A stretch of DNA of 64,000 nt from an uncultured candidate division Zixibacteria bacterium (GTDB taxonomy: Bacteria > Zixibacteria > MSB-5A5 > SM1-73): the NCBI GenBank assembly GCA_903908285.1, contig CAIVRH010000046.1:35269-99268 (forward strand), given 5' to 3'. Of the stretch, positions 1 to 8,873 are shown one piece after another. The notes under the pieces are model-generated. The model was not told where the DNA came from. It saw only the letters and a program-made list of their open reading frames with translations, and did no database searches. The position numbers and the translations under genes were made by a program. Each line of letters begins with the position of its first letter. Positions within the stretch are counted from its first letter, which is position 1.

Positions 1-2
1 TA

Positions 3-1229
3 CTGGAACTTAAACTCACCTCTCTTCTGCTTCACCAGATAACCTCGAATTTGGAAAGACAAAACCTGTCCAATAAACTGAATGAATTCGAAAAGAAAAT
101 TGATGCCAGCGCCAATCAATATACCGCCGATCTAACGGTCTTGAACCGGGATATCAAAAGAAAGATATTCGACTTGAACACGATGGTGGAATTGGTAAAA
201 ACCCTTTACTCCGGTCTGGAGGAGGAAGGGCTTTTCAGCTCCTTATCCCGCATGATTCAGGAACATCTGGGAGCCAAGTCCACTTTGATGATGCTTCCTC
301 AAAAGGAAAACGGTGATTTGTTGGGCAAACATTTTTACGGCATCCAGGTCTTCGATTTGATCGGTAAGGAAAGCATTTCCGAATTGTGCATACCAAAAAG
401 CACTCCTCTTTATAATTGGATTAAAAACGAAAAGCATATCTGGCAGCTGTTCAACCTGCAAAAACTTGCCGGTGAAGAAAAGCTCCTAAAGTCTATGCTG
501 GCTTCCGGTTTTCAGGTGGGGGCAAAACTTTCGTTTACCCGCGACAGCTTCGGGGTGATCTTTTTAGGAGAAAAGAGCGATGGGGTCAAATACCGCCAGA
601 TGGATTTGGACATCCTGTCTATTCTGATCAACACCACCGTGATGGCTTACAAGAATATCATCCATTATAAGAGCCTCGAGGAGTTATCCTATATCGACGG
701 CATGACCGAGCTATATAATTATCGTTACTTTTACAAACGATTGACCGAAGAGGTGCACCGGGCAAAAAGATTCGACCGGAAGCTGGCTTTGGTCATTTTG
801 GACATAGACGATTTCAAGACGTACAATGATAACTTCGGGCACCAGGCTGGAGATCAATTGCTCCGGCAACTGGGACATCTCCTCTCCCGGACGGTCAGGT
901 CGATCGACGTGGTCTCGCGTTACGGTGGAGAAGAATTTTGCGTGATCATGCCCGAGTCCAGTACCGAGGAGTGTTTGAAGTTCATGGAGCGCTTACGCAA
1001 GAGCATCATGAACTTCCCGTTCAAGTCCGAAGTCGAGTCGGGGGGAGAGGAATTCCAGAAGCACGAGCACAACATCACCGTGAGCTTAGGCGGAGCGATA
1101 TATCCGCAGGACGCTCACACCGTGGACCGTTTGATTTACTGTGCGGATATGGGGCTATTGAAAGCCAAAAGCCAGGCCAAAAACCGCTCAGTGATGTACG
1201 AGGAACAATTATCGGTGGTGAGCAGATAG
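3..1229 (+). CDS. GGDEF diguanylate cyclase, 5' partial
   Basis: The reading frame is open to the left window edge, so the N-terminus is missing; a TTG at 51 is only an internal candidate start. The N-terminal part is a helical/coiled region followed by a GAF-like sensor segment (about residues 70-210). The C-terminal GGDEF domain carries GGEEF in the active-site loop, the upstream DIDDFK metal-site motif, and an RSID inhibitory I-site five residues before GGEEF. Family knowledge says such proteins condense two GTP into c-di-GMP, and both catalytic and product-inhibition sites look intact. No transmembrane segment is visible in the part present, so it is probably cytosolic. The input ligand of the GAF-like part is unknown. 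Confidence 0.93.
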   Translation: MELKLTSLLLHQITSNLERQNLSNKLNEFEKKIDASANQYTADLTVLNRDIKRKIFDLNTMVELVKTLYSGLEEEGLFSSLSRMIQEHLGAKSTLMMLPQKENGDLLGKHFYGIQVFDLIGKESISELCIPKSTPLYNWIKNEKHIWQLFNLQKLAGEEKLLKSMLASGFQVGAKLSFTRDSFGVIFLGEKSDGVKYRQMDLDILSILINTTVMAYKNIIHYKSLEELSYIDGMTELYNYRYFYKRLTEEVHRAKRFDRKLALVILDIDDFKTYNDNFGHQAGDQLLRQLGHLLSRTVRSIDVVSRYGGEEFCVIMPESSTEECLKFMERLRKSIMNFPFKSEVESGGEEFQKHEHNITVSLGGAIYPQDAHTVDRLIYCADMGLLKAKSQAKNRSVMYEEQLSVVSR

Positions 1230-1317
1230 AACCTTGAATAATCACGTAGCGGAGCCTTAACTTGTCCTGAGAGAAATCAAAGGATGGCTCCGCTGAAAGA
1301 AGTGCTATAAATTCATA

Positions 1318-1340
1318 GGGGCGGGAATTTATCCCGCCCC
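1318..1340. repeat. Perfect 9-bp hairpin after the GGDEF gene
   Basis: GGGGCGGGA pairs with TCCCGCCCC around a 5-nt loop. It lies between convergent genes and has no clear T-run. It could be a terminator or one of the dispersed palindromes of this genome. Confidence 0.6.
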
Positions 1341-1360
1341 GAGTCTTATATAATTGCGTG

Positions 1361-1409
1361 GCCAAGCCTTTACGGCTTGGCACTTGGCGCCGAGGTGTGA
1401 AACCTCGGC
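1361..1409. repeat. Two-hairpin palindromic repeat, copy 1
   Basis: Hairpin one is GCCAAGCC-TTTAC-GGCTTGGC (1361-1381). Hairpin two is GCCGAGGT-GTGAA-ACCTCGGC (1389-1409). A related unit sits at 3581-3622, where the first stem has changed in both arms so that pairing is kept. Confidence 0.75.
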
Positions 1410-1505
1410 TTAGACTTCATAATAGTACCTTTAGAGGTCTAACGGTCAGAATAAGCAGCGGCGCGCGGCGCCGTCCGCTTCATTCTGTTGTTGGGCTGTT
1501 GCGAA

Positions 1506-2606
1506 TCAGCGATGTCGCCCTACGTATACAAGAACATTGTAGAATAGATGCACTTCATCTGAGCTCGATCCAGGAAAGTATCCTGCGAAAACCGCGCGAT
1601 AGGTCGCCGCTTCATAGCAAGAGATCGGAGACCCTTCCCGTCTTTGCGTGGTCTCGAATGTACGATAGTTCCAGATGTGAGCGGGTATTTGCACGTGCGG
1701 GTCGCGTGTCTGCACCTGCCAGTCATCGGGATATCCCCACGTCCAGTCGTTGTCCCAATCATAGCCCGAATACAAGGTATGGCTTGTTGTTGGTATCAGG
1801 AGAGATGTGAGACCTTCGAACAACTCGGCATCAAGGTCAAGGACCTGGAGCGTATCGTCGTGCGATAGGCCATAGTAGACCAAGCCGCAGACCGCATCGG
1901 AGTAACCGAGCAACTCTGCGAGGGGACAATGCTCGAAGGGGCGCAGAGTCCCTCCAGTTACAAGTAGACCATGGCCCTCTACAACGTATCTGCGAATCGC
2001 AGCAATCTCGTCCGCGCTAAAGACTTGATGTTCGAGAGGATTACGTGCGTCATCGATGACTAGTACATCGGCGTCCGAAGCAGAGATCTCGTCGTAGGTG
2101 ATGCCTGGTCTGTAGAAGGATGTATAGTCAACCTGCACCGGCACTGTTCCATACGATGACCATTCAGCGTCTATGCTGGACCAGAGACTTGGATATTGAC
2201 CGCCGTGGGATCTCAGGACGATTGCGTTCACCCTCTCTGGTAGAGGGGCAACGGTTATCTCAAGGGTGGATGATGTGGTTGCGCCTTCCGGATCACTGAC
2301 TGACACTCGGATGAAATGGCCTCCCTCGACAGCAGGTGCAGTTAGCTGAAGGGTCGATTGATCCCCGCCGACTGGCTCATCATTGAGGTACCAAGAGTAG
2401 GTGATATGCGCCCCTTCGTTGTCAATGGCTTCACATCGAACCATGCACTCGCCGCCAGGCGCTACGAAACGCGGTTGTGCAACGAGTAGGGTCACAACTG
2501 GGGCTTGATTCCCATCACTACTCGGACCCTGTGGATGGTCACTGCAGCCCAGGAGCCCGAGGCCGCAGAGTACAACTGCCGCTACAGAAATCGGAATTCG
2601 TGTCAT
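1506..2606 (-). CDS. Lipoprotein with Ig-like domain and ThuA/GATase-like domain
   Basis: The ATG at 2606 is chosen because AAAGGAGG lies 8 nt upstream; an in-frame extension to 2642 lacks this. The product is 366 residues. It has a lipoprotein signal peptide ending in the lipobox LLGC, then an Ig/PKD-like beta domain (about residues 35-120: APVVTLL... through LEITVAP). A class-I-amidotransferase/ThuA-like fold follows (about 125-365), with ADVLVIDDARN, a long insertion and the strand-turn GHGLLVTGG. Related folds sit in secreted proteins of unknown role, and no nucleophile Cys motif of true glutaminases is obvious. It is probably anchored to a membrane facing the periplasm or outside. It is transcribed convergently to the GGDEF gene, and function is not known. 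Confidence 0.8.
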   Translation of the reverse strand: MTRIPISVAAVVLCGLGLLGCSDHPQGPSSDGNQAPVVTLLVAQPRFVAPGGECMVRCEAIDNEGAHITYSWYLNDEPVGGDQSTLQLTAPAVEGGHFIRVSVSDPEGATTSSTLEITVAPLPERVNAIVLRSHGGQYPSLWSSIDAEWSSYGTVPVQVDYTSFYRPGITYDEISASDADVLVIDDARNPLEHQVFSADEIAAIRRYVVEGHGLLVTGGTLRPFEHCPLAELLGYSDAVCGLVYYGLSHDDTLQVLDLDAELFEGLTSLLIPTTSHTLYSGYDWDNDWTWGYPDDWQVQTRDPHVQIPAHIWNYRTFETTQRREGSPISCYEAATYRAVFAGYFPGSSSDEVHLFYNVLVYVGRHR

Positions 2607-3751
2607 GGCGGAGGCCTCCTTTGAGTTTGAGGAATTGATCATCAGCCCAACTATTAACTACATGGTTTCCGTATAAAAATATTTGTTTGCCTTAGCGCCA
2701 GCCAAGGAAACCCGATCGTATAGCCTACACTATTCATTCCCTAATCGGTGCTTTGACTAAACATATTAGCCATAGCACCAACTTCCGTAGAAACTCCTTC
2801 TACCCATAGAAAATATAATAACCATTTATGTAACCTTGTCAAGATTTTTCTTTATCTGGCCCTTCCAGACGAGCGGACGCTCCCACCTGGTGGTTTGTCC
2901 GATTAACAAAGAAGTGACGACAAGCCTACTCATATATTCATCACATATCTTAATAGATGTTTGTTATATCAGCGCTACGTCTAAGTCTTCAGGCTTAAAA
3001 TAATTGTTCCCGTATATGTGTCATGAATTGAGCTTATTGATGCTTACTAACTCTGAAGCTTAATCAGAAAGTTTTGGAATTTCAAAATTATATGGCTTAA
3101 CTGATATTTGCTTAATCCGAGAGGGGGGGCTGGGGTCGGTGGTATATCAAAATGCGTTTATAAACACACCACCCTAAAATAGATTTTAGTCTTAGGTGTA
3201 AAAATAATTGACGATGTAAACGTTCTTTAAGATAGTTACATAACCACTTTATTGCTCCAGCTAAATTTCTCATCTTGGTGTTCTCTCCCCAAATGCCATC
3301 TAAGATGTCCACCTCCTCCACGACTTGCCAGCTTTCTTTTTTGTTTTGTCCAGTGACAGAAACCTATGTCCACAAAAACCGCTGTCAAGCCCTGCCACCA
3401 TTTTGTTGCATCAGCAAAAGCCCTTTGTTGTCTTGCGTTGCGCTGCTATCCGCCCTCAGTCCCGGCATCTCCCACCCCCACCAGAAAATCTTTTTAACTG
3501 TAACCTGGCATTCTTCAGCATACCGATTTGTCTGATAATCTTGCGTGGAAAGTTACCAGGCGACTGATGATAGATCCTCAGCCGAGCCTTTACGGCTCGG
3601 CACCGAGGTATAAAACCTTGGCTATGCGTTTTAACACAATCGTATTAAAATATATGAGTTATAATATAGTTTTTGGTTGTAATTTTTGATTTTTTGCTTA
3701 AATTCTAAATGACCAAACTTTGATGCCCAGTTATTTCGTAAAGGACTGAGA
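2607..3751. other. Gene-poor interval
   Basis: I see no convincing gene here. A GTG-started minus-strand frame at 3112-3321 looks somewhat protein-like (69 residues ending in RPQPPLSD) but has stops on both sides and no recognisable family, so it could be a gene remnant. The interval ends with the second copy of the two-hairpin palindrome (3581-3622) before the prenyltransferase gene. Confidence 0.5.
3581..3622. repeat. Two-hairpin palindromic repeat, copy 2
   Basis: Hairpin one is GCCGAGCC-TTTAC-GGCTCGGC (3581-3601). Hairpin two is CCGAGGT/ACCTTGG with one G-T pair. Compared with 1361-1381, the fourth base pair A-T has become G-C on both arms while the loop TTTAC is unchanged. Confidence 0.75.
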
Positions 3752-4627
3752 ATGAGCATGCGATCGATTCTTATAACACTGCGTCCCCAGCAATGGGTAA
3801 AAAACTTCGTTCTGTTTGCCGGTTTGATCTTCTCGCAGAACTTGAGCAACTCCGATATGGTCCTAAAAACCATAATCGGCTTCGTACTTTTCTGCCTTCT
3901 CTCCTCCTGCGTTTACGTTCTTAACGACGTGCTGGATGTGGAAAGTGACAGGAAACATCCCCTGAAATCAAACCGCCCCATCGCCCGGGGGGACATTAAG
4001 ATCTCCACCGCCATCGTCCTTTTTATAATTCTCGCTATAGTATCCTTGGGACTTTCGTACTGGCTTTCCCCCTCTTTTGCCCTTATCGCTTTGGGTTACT
4101 TCGTTCTGAACCTGCTTTACTCTCTATATCTCAAGCAGGTGGTGATAATCGACGTGATGTGCCTCGCCCTGGGTTTCGTTCTAAGGGCGGTGGCGGGGGC
4201 TGTGGTCATCGGAGTAGAGATATCCGCATGGTTGATCGTCTGCACCACACTTTTGGCTCTCTTCTTGGGCTTCGGGAAAAGACGGCACGAGCTGATGTTA
4301 TTGGAAAACCAAGCTACCGAACATCGAAAGATTCTTTCCGAGTACAGTCTCTATTTTCTGGACCAGATGATCTCAGTTGTAACTGCTTCCACTGTAATAG
4401 CTTATGCCTTCTACACCCTTTCTCCCGAGGTGGAATCGAAATTGGGCACCACTCACATGGATTTAACCATTCCTTTCGTATTATATGGAGTGTTCCGTTA
4501 TCTTTATTTGATTCACCGGAAGGAAGGAGGCGGAAGCCCCACCCAGATGCTTTTAAACGACAAACCGATACTGGCAAATATAATCCTATGGTTGATCTCA
4601 GTGGTTTTGCTTGTTTATGTGTTTTAG
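3752..4627 (+). CDS. UbiA-family prenyltransferase (decaprenyl-phosphate phosphoribosyltransferase-like)
   Basis: This is a polytopic membrane protein of 291 residues with about eight or nine hydrophobic helices. The first UbiA aspartate motif is visible as NDVLDVESD (near residue 58), followed by HPLKSNRPIA. The GFGKRRHEL segment and the opening RPQQWVKN match the subgroup that transfers 5-phosphoribosyl to polyprenyl phosphate (Rv3806c-like, family knowledge). That would make it a step toward arabinose- or ribose-linked envelope glycans, but the substrate is inferred, not shown. A second ATG two codons in is an alternative start. No other arabinan gene is in the window. Confidence 0.85.
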   Translation: MSMRSILITLRPQQWVKNFVLFAGLIFSQNLSNSDMVLKTIIGFVLFCLLSSCVYVLNDVLDVESDRKHPLKSNRPIARGDIKISTAIVLFIILAIVSLGLSYWLSPSFALIALGYFVLNLLYSLYLKQVVIIDVMCLALGFVLRAVAGAVVIGVEISAWLIVCTTLLALFLGFGKRRHELMLLENQATEHRKILSEYSLYFLDQMISVVTASTVIAYAFYTLSPEVESKLGTTHMDLTIPFVLYGVFRYLYLIHRKEGGGSPTQMLLNDKPILANIILWLISVVLLVYVF

Positions 4628-4728
4628 GTATTATGAAAAAAACGTCCGCCGTCGGCAGTCCTTCGCTTCGCTCAGGATAAATCCGCTGTCCGCCGCAAAA
4701 ACTGTAAATGAAATGTGAGCAAAAAATA

Positions 4729-4788
4729 ATTCGTCATTCGCCATTCGTCATTTGTCTTTCGTCATCATTCATTCGTCATCCTTCATTG
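4729..4788. repeat. Heptad repeat array (ATTCGTC type)
   Basis: Imperfect tandem copies of a CGTCATT heptad with variants (CGCCATT, TTGTCTT) fill the space just upstream of the next gene. The same word recurs in at least six other intergenic spaces of the window. Confidence 0.7.
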
Positions 4789-4806
4789 ATTTAACAAGGA
4801 GTCCCT

Positions 4807-5883
4807 GTGGCAAAATCGAAAGTGGCAATTATCAAAACGAATCCGGAATCTGTGCTGGATGATTACAGTAAACTCTTAAAGTTAGCCGAAGTGGAGAAAT
4901 TTCTTCCCAAGGATAAAGTTACTATCCTAAAGGACAACATCTCCTGGCATTATCCCTTTCCCGGAGCCAACACCACCCCTTGGCAGCTGGAGGGTACCAT
5001 TCAGGGTCTAAAGAAGCTCGGATACGACCAGGTGATGGCGGTGGAGAACGAAACCGTGGTCACCAATGCCCCCAAGGGAGAAAGATTAAATAAATATGAC
5101 GTTATCTTCAAGAAATACGGAATCGAGGTGAAATTCAATTTCTCGGATGAATTCAAATGGGTCAAATACGAGCCCAAAGGCGATCTTTTGGCATTGCCCA
5201 AAATATACAAGCATGGTATTTTTCTTCCGGAATTCTTCTTCGATAAGAACATCCTTCACCTCCCCACTGCCAAATGCCATATCTACACCACCACCACCGG
5301 AGCCATGAAAAATGCCTTTGGCGGGCTTTTAACCACCAAAAGACACTACACCCACACCTGGATTCACGAGACTTTAGTCGATCTTTTGACCGTGCAAAAG
5401 GAGATTCACTCCGGCATATTTGCAGTGATGGACGGAACTACCATGGGCAACGGACCCGGACCCCGCACCATGAAACCCGAGATCAAGGATTATATTCTGG
5501 CTTCGGGTGACTGCGTGGCTATAGATGCGGTGGCGGCAAAGATGATGGGTTTCGACCCGATGAGTATCAAGTATATCCGGTTAGCGCATGAGAAAGGTCT
5601 GGGAGCAGGAAGGATGGAGGATATCGAGGTGGTGGGAGAGGATATCTCCGGGATTAATTTCCACTTCACGGTAGGGGATAACTTTGCCAGCCGGGTGGGG
5701 GATCTTTTGTGGTTCTCTCCCTTAAGAGTATTTCAAAAGCTGTTTTTCCGCACTCCTTTGGTAAATATCTTTGTTTTCGGCTCCGCCTTTTATCACGACC
5801 GCTTCTGGTGGCCCCTGAAAGGAAAAAGAATATTTAAAAAATGGTCAGAGACTAAGTGGGGGAAGCTGTTTCAAAAATACTAA
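4807..5883 (+). CDS. DUF362 domain protein
   Basis: A GTG start follows AAGGAG at the expected distance; the product is 358 residues. The conserved DUF362 features are VAIIKTNPESV at the start, the central HLPTAKCHIYTTTTGAMKNAFGGL, and the later ASGDCVAIDAVAAKMMGFDP. The family often pairs with or carries ferredoxin domains, but no CxxCxxC cluster is present here. It is predicted soluble, and the hydrophobic C-terminal stretch (LVNIFVFGSAFYHDRFWW) may be peripheral. No biochemical role is established for this branch. It is on the same strand as the upstream prenyltransferase gene but separated by a repeat-filled 180-bp gap. Confidence 0.88.
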   Translation: MAKSKVAIIKTNPESVLDDYSKLLKLAEVEKFLPKDKVTILKDNISWHYPFPGANTTPWQLEGTIQGLKKLGYDQVMAVENETVVTNAPKGERLNKYDVIFKKYGIEVKFNFSDEFKWVKYEPKGDLLALPKIYKHGIFLPEFFFDKNILHLPTAKCHIYTTTTGAMKNAFGGLLTTKRHYTHTWIHETLVDLLTVQKEIHSGIFAVMDGTTMGNGPGPRTMKPEIKDYILASGDCVAIDAVAAKMMGFDPMSIKYIRLAHEKGLGAGRMEDIEVVGEDISGINFHFTVGDNFASRVGDLLWFSPLRVFQKLFFRTPLVNIFVFGSAFYHDRFWWPLKGKRIFKKWSETKWGKLFQKY

Positions 5884-5935
5884 GAGAATTCGACTGGAAA
5901 ATTCTGAATCTGGAGCAAACGAGGGAAATTTCGTA

Positions 5936-6116
5936 GGCTGGGCACCCTGCCCAGCCATATTTATTTAATAGTAATTATTGCCGAAGGTTTTATTGGTTTC
6001 AGATAAATAAACTAGCGCAGGGCTAAAATGCCCTGCGCTATGTGCGATAAATTATTATAACTTATAGAGGCGGGAATTCCCTACGAGCAACGCTCCCGTC
6101 TGGGGGTCTCCGTCAT
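5936..6116. repeat. Three stacked intergenic hairpin repeats
   Basis: The first is GGCTGGGCA-CCC-TGCCCAGCC, related to hairpins at 60 kb. The second is a perfect 11-bp stem TAGCGCAGGGC/GCCCTGCGCTA (6013-6040, 6-nt loop). The third is a 53-bp element (6064-6116) that recurs without mismatch at 49176-49228. The 11-bp hairpin could terminate the DUF362 transcript but lacks a T-run. Confidence 0.7.
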
Positions 6117-6167
6117 TCCACCTCATACCGCACCTTTTTCAATATTTCTTTAACCTTCTAAATTTTT

Positions 6168-6857
6168 CTATCTTTTACATTTCAACAACCCCCGTAATAT
6201 CTCCTTTGTCTCCGTCACATAAGCAAATCCAAATGCCAGATTCGAAAGTGTCGCCAGATGCAGTTCCTCGTTGATCGTTCCGGTGGCATCCAAGAGGAAG
6301 AACACCCGCAGGTCCCGGAAGTAAGCATCCCGGACGGTCGACTCACAGCACAGGTTGGTCATCACCCCGGAAATGATCAGGTCGGTAATGCCCAAGCACC
6401 GTAGGACGATTTCCAAATCGGTATTATAGAAGGCGCTGTAGCGGTGTTTATTAACGATTTTCTCCGCAGGCAGGGGAGCTAAGTCCGGATGAATCTCCGC
6501 ATCTTTGGTATTCTCCATGACCATCCCCTCCCACCACCAACCCATAATCCCTCCGTCCAACTCGTTGCTTTTGTGCACGTGAACGGTGTAGATCACCGGA
6601 AGATTTCTCCTCCGAAAAGCTTTGATTAACCCGGCAATATTGGGCAATATCGCCAACCCGCCCGGGGTAAAGGTCGGGCTTCTGGGATCAAGAAAAAAAT
6701 TCTGCATATCGATTACCAGAAGACCGGCTTTTTTGAAATTTGGTGTCATCCGATGAACATTGTAAGATGCGATCTTTCTCTTCCATTCCTTCGCTTTCGC
6801 CTCAAGATTTGAAGAAGTGACATAATATTCGGTGTCTTCCCTGATTTGTTTAGACAT
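6168..6857 (-). CDS. Isochorismatase-family cysteine hydrolase
   Basis: A 229-residue soluble enzyme. The catalytic triad of the family is visible: Asp50 in LLVIDMQN, Lys137 in VNKHRYSAFY, and Cys170 in GVMTNLCCEST. Family members hydrolyse isochorismate, nicotinamide, N-carbamoyl compounds or peroxyureidoacrylate; nothing here identifies the substrate. The WWWEGMV insertion is unusual. It starts with ATG after AAAAAGG. An N-terminal extension of about 45 residues precedes the hydrolase core. Confidence 0.88.
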   Translation of the reverse strand: MSKQIREDTEYYVTSSNLEAKAKEWKRKIASYNVHRMTPNFKKAGLLVIDMQNFFLDPRSPTFTPGGLAILPNIAGLIKAFRRRNLPVIYTVHVHKSNELDGGIMGWWWEGMVMENTKDAEIHPDLAPLPAEKIVNKHRYSAFYNTDLEIVLRCLGITDLIISGVMTNLCCESTVRDAYFRDLRVFFLLDATGTINEELHLATLSNLAFGFAYVTETKEILRGLLKCKR

Positions 6858-6876
6858 CCTTTTTATCCATTAAAAT

Positions 6877-7104
6877 TGAACCATTGAACTCTTGAACTTT
6901 TGAACCTTAAACCTTGAACCTTGAACGCCTATAATCTTCGTAACCCTTGCTTTTCTTCGCTTTGTACTGAGCCATCCTTCGATTGCACTCAGGACAGAAT
7001 GTAAAAGCTCGGCTACGCGTTTAATTGAACCCTTGAACTTTAAACTTTGAAACTTGAACGCTTTTCTTTCCCTTGACCCCTTGAACCCTCGAATCCTCGA
7101 ACCC
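6877..7104. repeat. TTGAACC-type short tandem repeats
   Basis: Two clusters (6877-6927 and 7024-7104) of degenerate TTGAACC/TTGAACT words fill the gap between the hydrolase gene and the exosortase pair. The last copies abut the stop codon of the downstream membrane-protein gene. Confidence 0.7.
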
Positions 7105-7562
7105 TACTTTAAAGTCTTCCGCTTGGTGAACAATCCGGCTACTTGTTTCCGGGCAAAAAGTACCCACAGAAGAAAAGGCATGGTTTCACTGAAAAGATAA
7201 AGTGGAACACTAAACTTTACATAAATGGGTGATTCTACTCCCATAATATACACTATTTCGGTCAAGATCATATGCCAGCCGATTAGAATCAAAAGCCCCT
7301 CTGCCAGCCAGAGTAATCTTTTTTTGTAAAGGATACCTCGGGTGATGACCATCAATGAGACAAACGGGATTAAGTTATTGAAGATATCTTTGGGGGCGGG
7401 AAAATACTCAAGATTAAGACCGGCGATTTTGATTAATAAAAATGTGAGGACGTGATCCAACAAGACCAGATAATAATCCTCTCCTCTCCAGTACCATAAG
7501 ACAAACAAGGGAAAGGAGATTAAAACGAATTTAATTATGAAGATCCACAGTTTTTCTTTCAT
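7104..7562 (-). CDS. Exosortase H-associated membrane protein
   Basis: A 152-residue inner-membrane protein with about four hydrophobic helices. Its start overlaps the end of the exosortase gene by 32 bp, so the two are translationally linked. Size, topology and position match the small membrane partner found next to exosortase H (family knowledge). It probably assists the sortase or the handling of its cleaved substrates; mechanism is unknown. There is no cytosolic catalytic domain. Confidence 0.7.
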   Translation of the reverse strand: MKEKLWIFIIKFVLISFPLFVLWYWRGEDYYLVLLDHVLTFLLIKIAGLNLEYFPAPKDIFNNLIPFVSLMVITRGILYKKRLLWLAEGLLILIGWHMILTEIVYIMGVESPIYVKFSVPLYLFSETMPFLLWVLFARKQVAGLFTKRKTLK

Positions 7563-8103
7563 AATGCACTACTTTCTCGATCCACAGCACCCAAACCGAC
7601 AGGATGATTAAAATCATCGCCACCTGCCAGAAATACATATGTACAAAATTGAAGGCTTGGGGGGACCAGTTGCCGACGACGGTGATGAAAACCATGCGGA
7701 TAATGTTGATCCCGTACAGGAAGGGGATTCCCAAACCCGCTCCGATTGATTTCTTTTTCCAGCCGGAGGGATAAGCTATTATGGCGGCAAGAAAGATGAG
7801 CATTTCGTAAAGCCCGGTACATTCCCCCACTACCTCGACCGAGAAGTTGGGAAGGTTTACTACCCGCCCGCTGATTTGTACCGAGAACCCCAACACCTTA
7901 ATGCAAAAGCCGGTAATCTCCGCCGTCACCGCCATTAACCAGGTTAGCTGGGGATTGAAAATATCGCTTAAAAAGGGAAAGGCGGTGGTGAGTACGATCA
8001 GAAGAGCAAAGAAAATCAGGCAGAATCTGATAATGGGCTTATACGATTTCGTTTTCACCGGGGAAGTTGAAACTCTTTCTTTGGGCTCCTTGCTTTTTTT
8101 CAT
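7531..8103 (-). CDS. xrtH: Exosortase H (XrtH-type)
   Basis: A 190-residue protein with about five or six membrane helices. The exosortase/archaeosortase triad is visible as Cys95 in GECTGLYE, Arg136 in NIIRMV, and His155 in FVHMYFWQ. The short length and ECTGLYE motif fit the XrtH branch, which processes IPTLxxWG-CTERM proteins (family knowledge). No protein with that C-terminal signal is visible in this window, so substrates must lie elsewhere or use a diverged tail. It acts in the inner membrane as a transpeptidase-like sorting enzyme. A charged N-terminal tail precedes the first helix. Confidence 0.85.
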   Translation of the reverse strand: MKKSKEPKERVSTSPVKTKSYKPIIRFCLIFFALLIVLTTAFPFLSDIFNPQLTWLMAVTAEITGFCIKVLGFSVQISGRVVNLPNFSVEVVGECTGLYEMLIFLAAIIAYPSGWKKKSIGAGLGIPFLYGINIIRMVFITVVGNWSPQAFNFVHMYFWQVAMILIILSVWVLWIEKVVHYERKTVDLHN

Positions 8104-8873
8104 ATGTGCTGCTGATTAGGTTTGATTTGAGAGAAAAGATATTTACAGGTCCGTCCTGCGAATCATTTTTTTAAATCTCCTTTAAATCGATGTTTCTACT
8201 ACCGGACAGAGTTATATATCATTATATAACTAATCCTGCGCTCTTGGCAAGCTTAATTATTAATTAGGTTAGTAAAATCTTGTCGTTCACGGTGGAATTC
8301 ATATCGTTTGCCCGCTCTGAAAGTTTACAAAATAATTATTAAATAATCCAATTTTCCCAAAACTTTGCCCCATCTATCAAATGCCGTTTTAAAACCTATA
8401 AACGGCGATTAAATGTAGACTTGCTTTTTTAAAGAATCAAAAAACAAAAACGAATCCATCCGAAAAAAGGTTACCCGTTAGATATATAACTCCGGCATAC
8501 GGTGGATTTCACCTGTATGCCATACAAAATATCCGATACCCGCTTGATCTTATGGGGGCAGCATAAATAATGAAAAATTTCTCTTGACATAAAGCTTTTA
8601 AACGCTATTTTATCATCGAGGGTGCGGGAGAAGGAGAATGCATCGGAAGAATTTTTATAATCTCCTTTTTTTGATATGTTTTGATAGCGCAAAAATGCTA
8701 AAGGGAGCTGTTTTGCGGACCATAAAGGTTGGAAAAAAAGGATTTTGCACCTTAATTCTTATTATTATGGTGAGTGCTCACCGCCTATTCAATCAATTAA
8801 AAGATTTCCCGTCCCCCGTTATAATAGTCGAAAAATATATATAAAGATTTCCTGCAGTAAAGGAGGTAAGTCT
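8104..8873. other. Intergenic region upstream of divergent units
   Basis: AT-rich, without a convincing gene. A TTGACA hexamer at 8583-8588 with TTTTAT 18 nt downstream is a weak promoter candidate for the rightward unit starting at 8874. The 68-codon frame at 8638-8844 has its ribosome site almost touching the ATG and shows no family features, so I do not call it. Confidence 0.45.

Noticed and set aside
938..1237. 99-codon alternative frame inside the GGDEF gene
   Set aside because: It overlaps the GGEEF catalytic region in another frame and has no start signal.
3112..3321. Possible 69-residue gene or transposase remnant
   Set aside because: Somewhat protein-like, but only a GTG start, upstream stop and no family match that I can name.
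8638..8844. 68-codon frame upstream of the small secreted gene
   Set aside because: The AAGGAG lies one base from the ATG, and the composition and lack of features argue against a gene.
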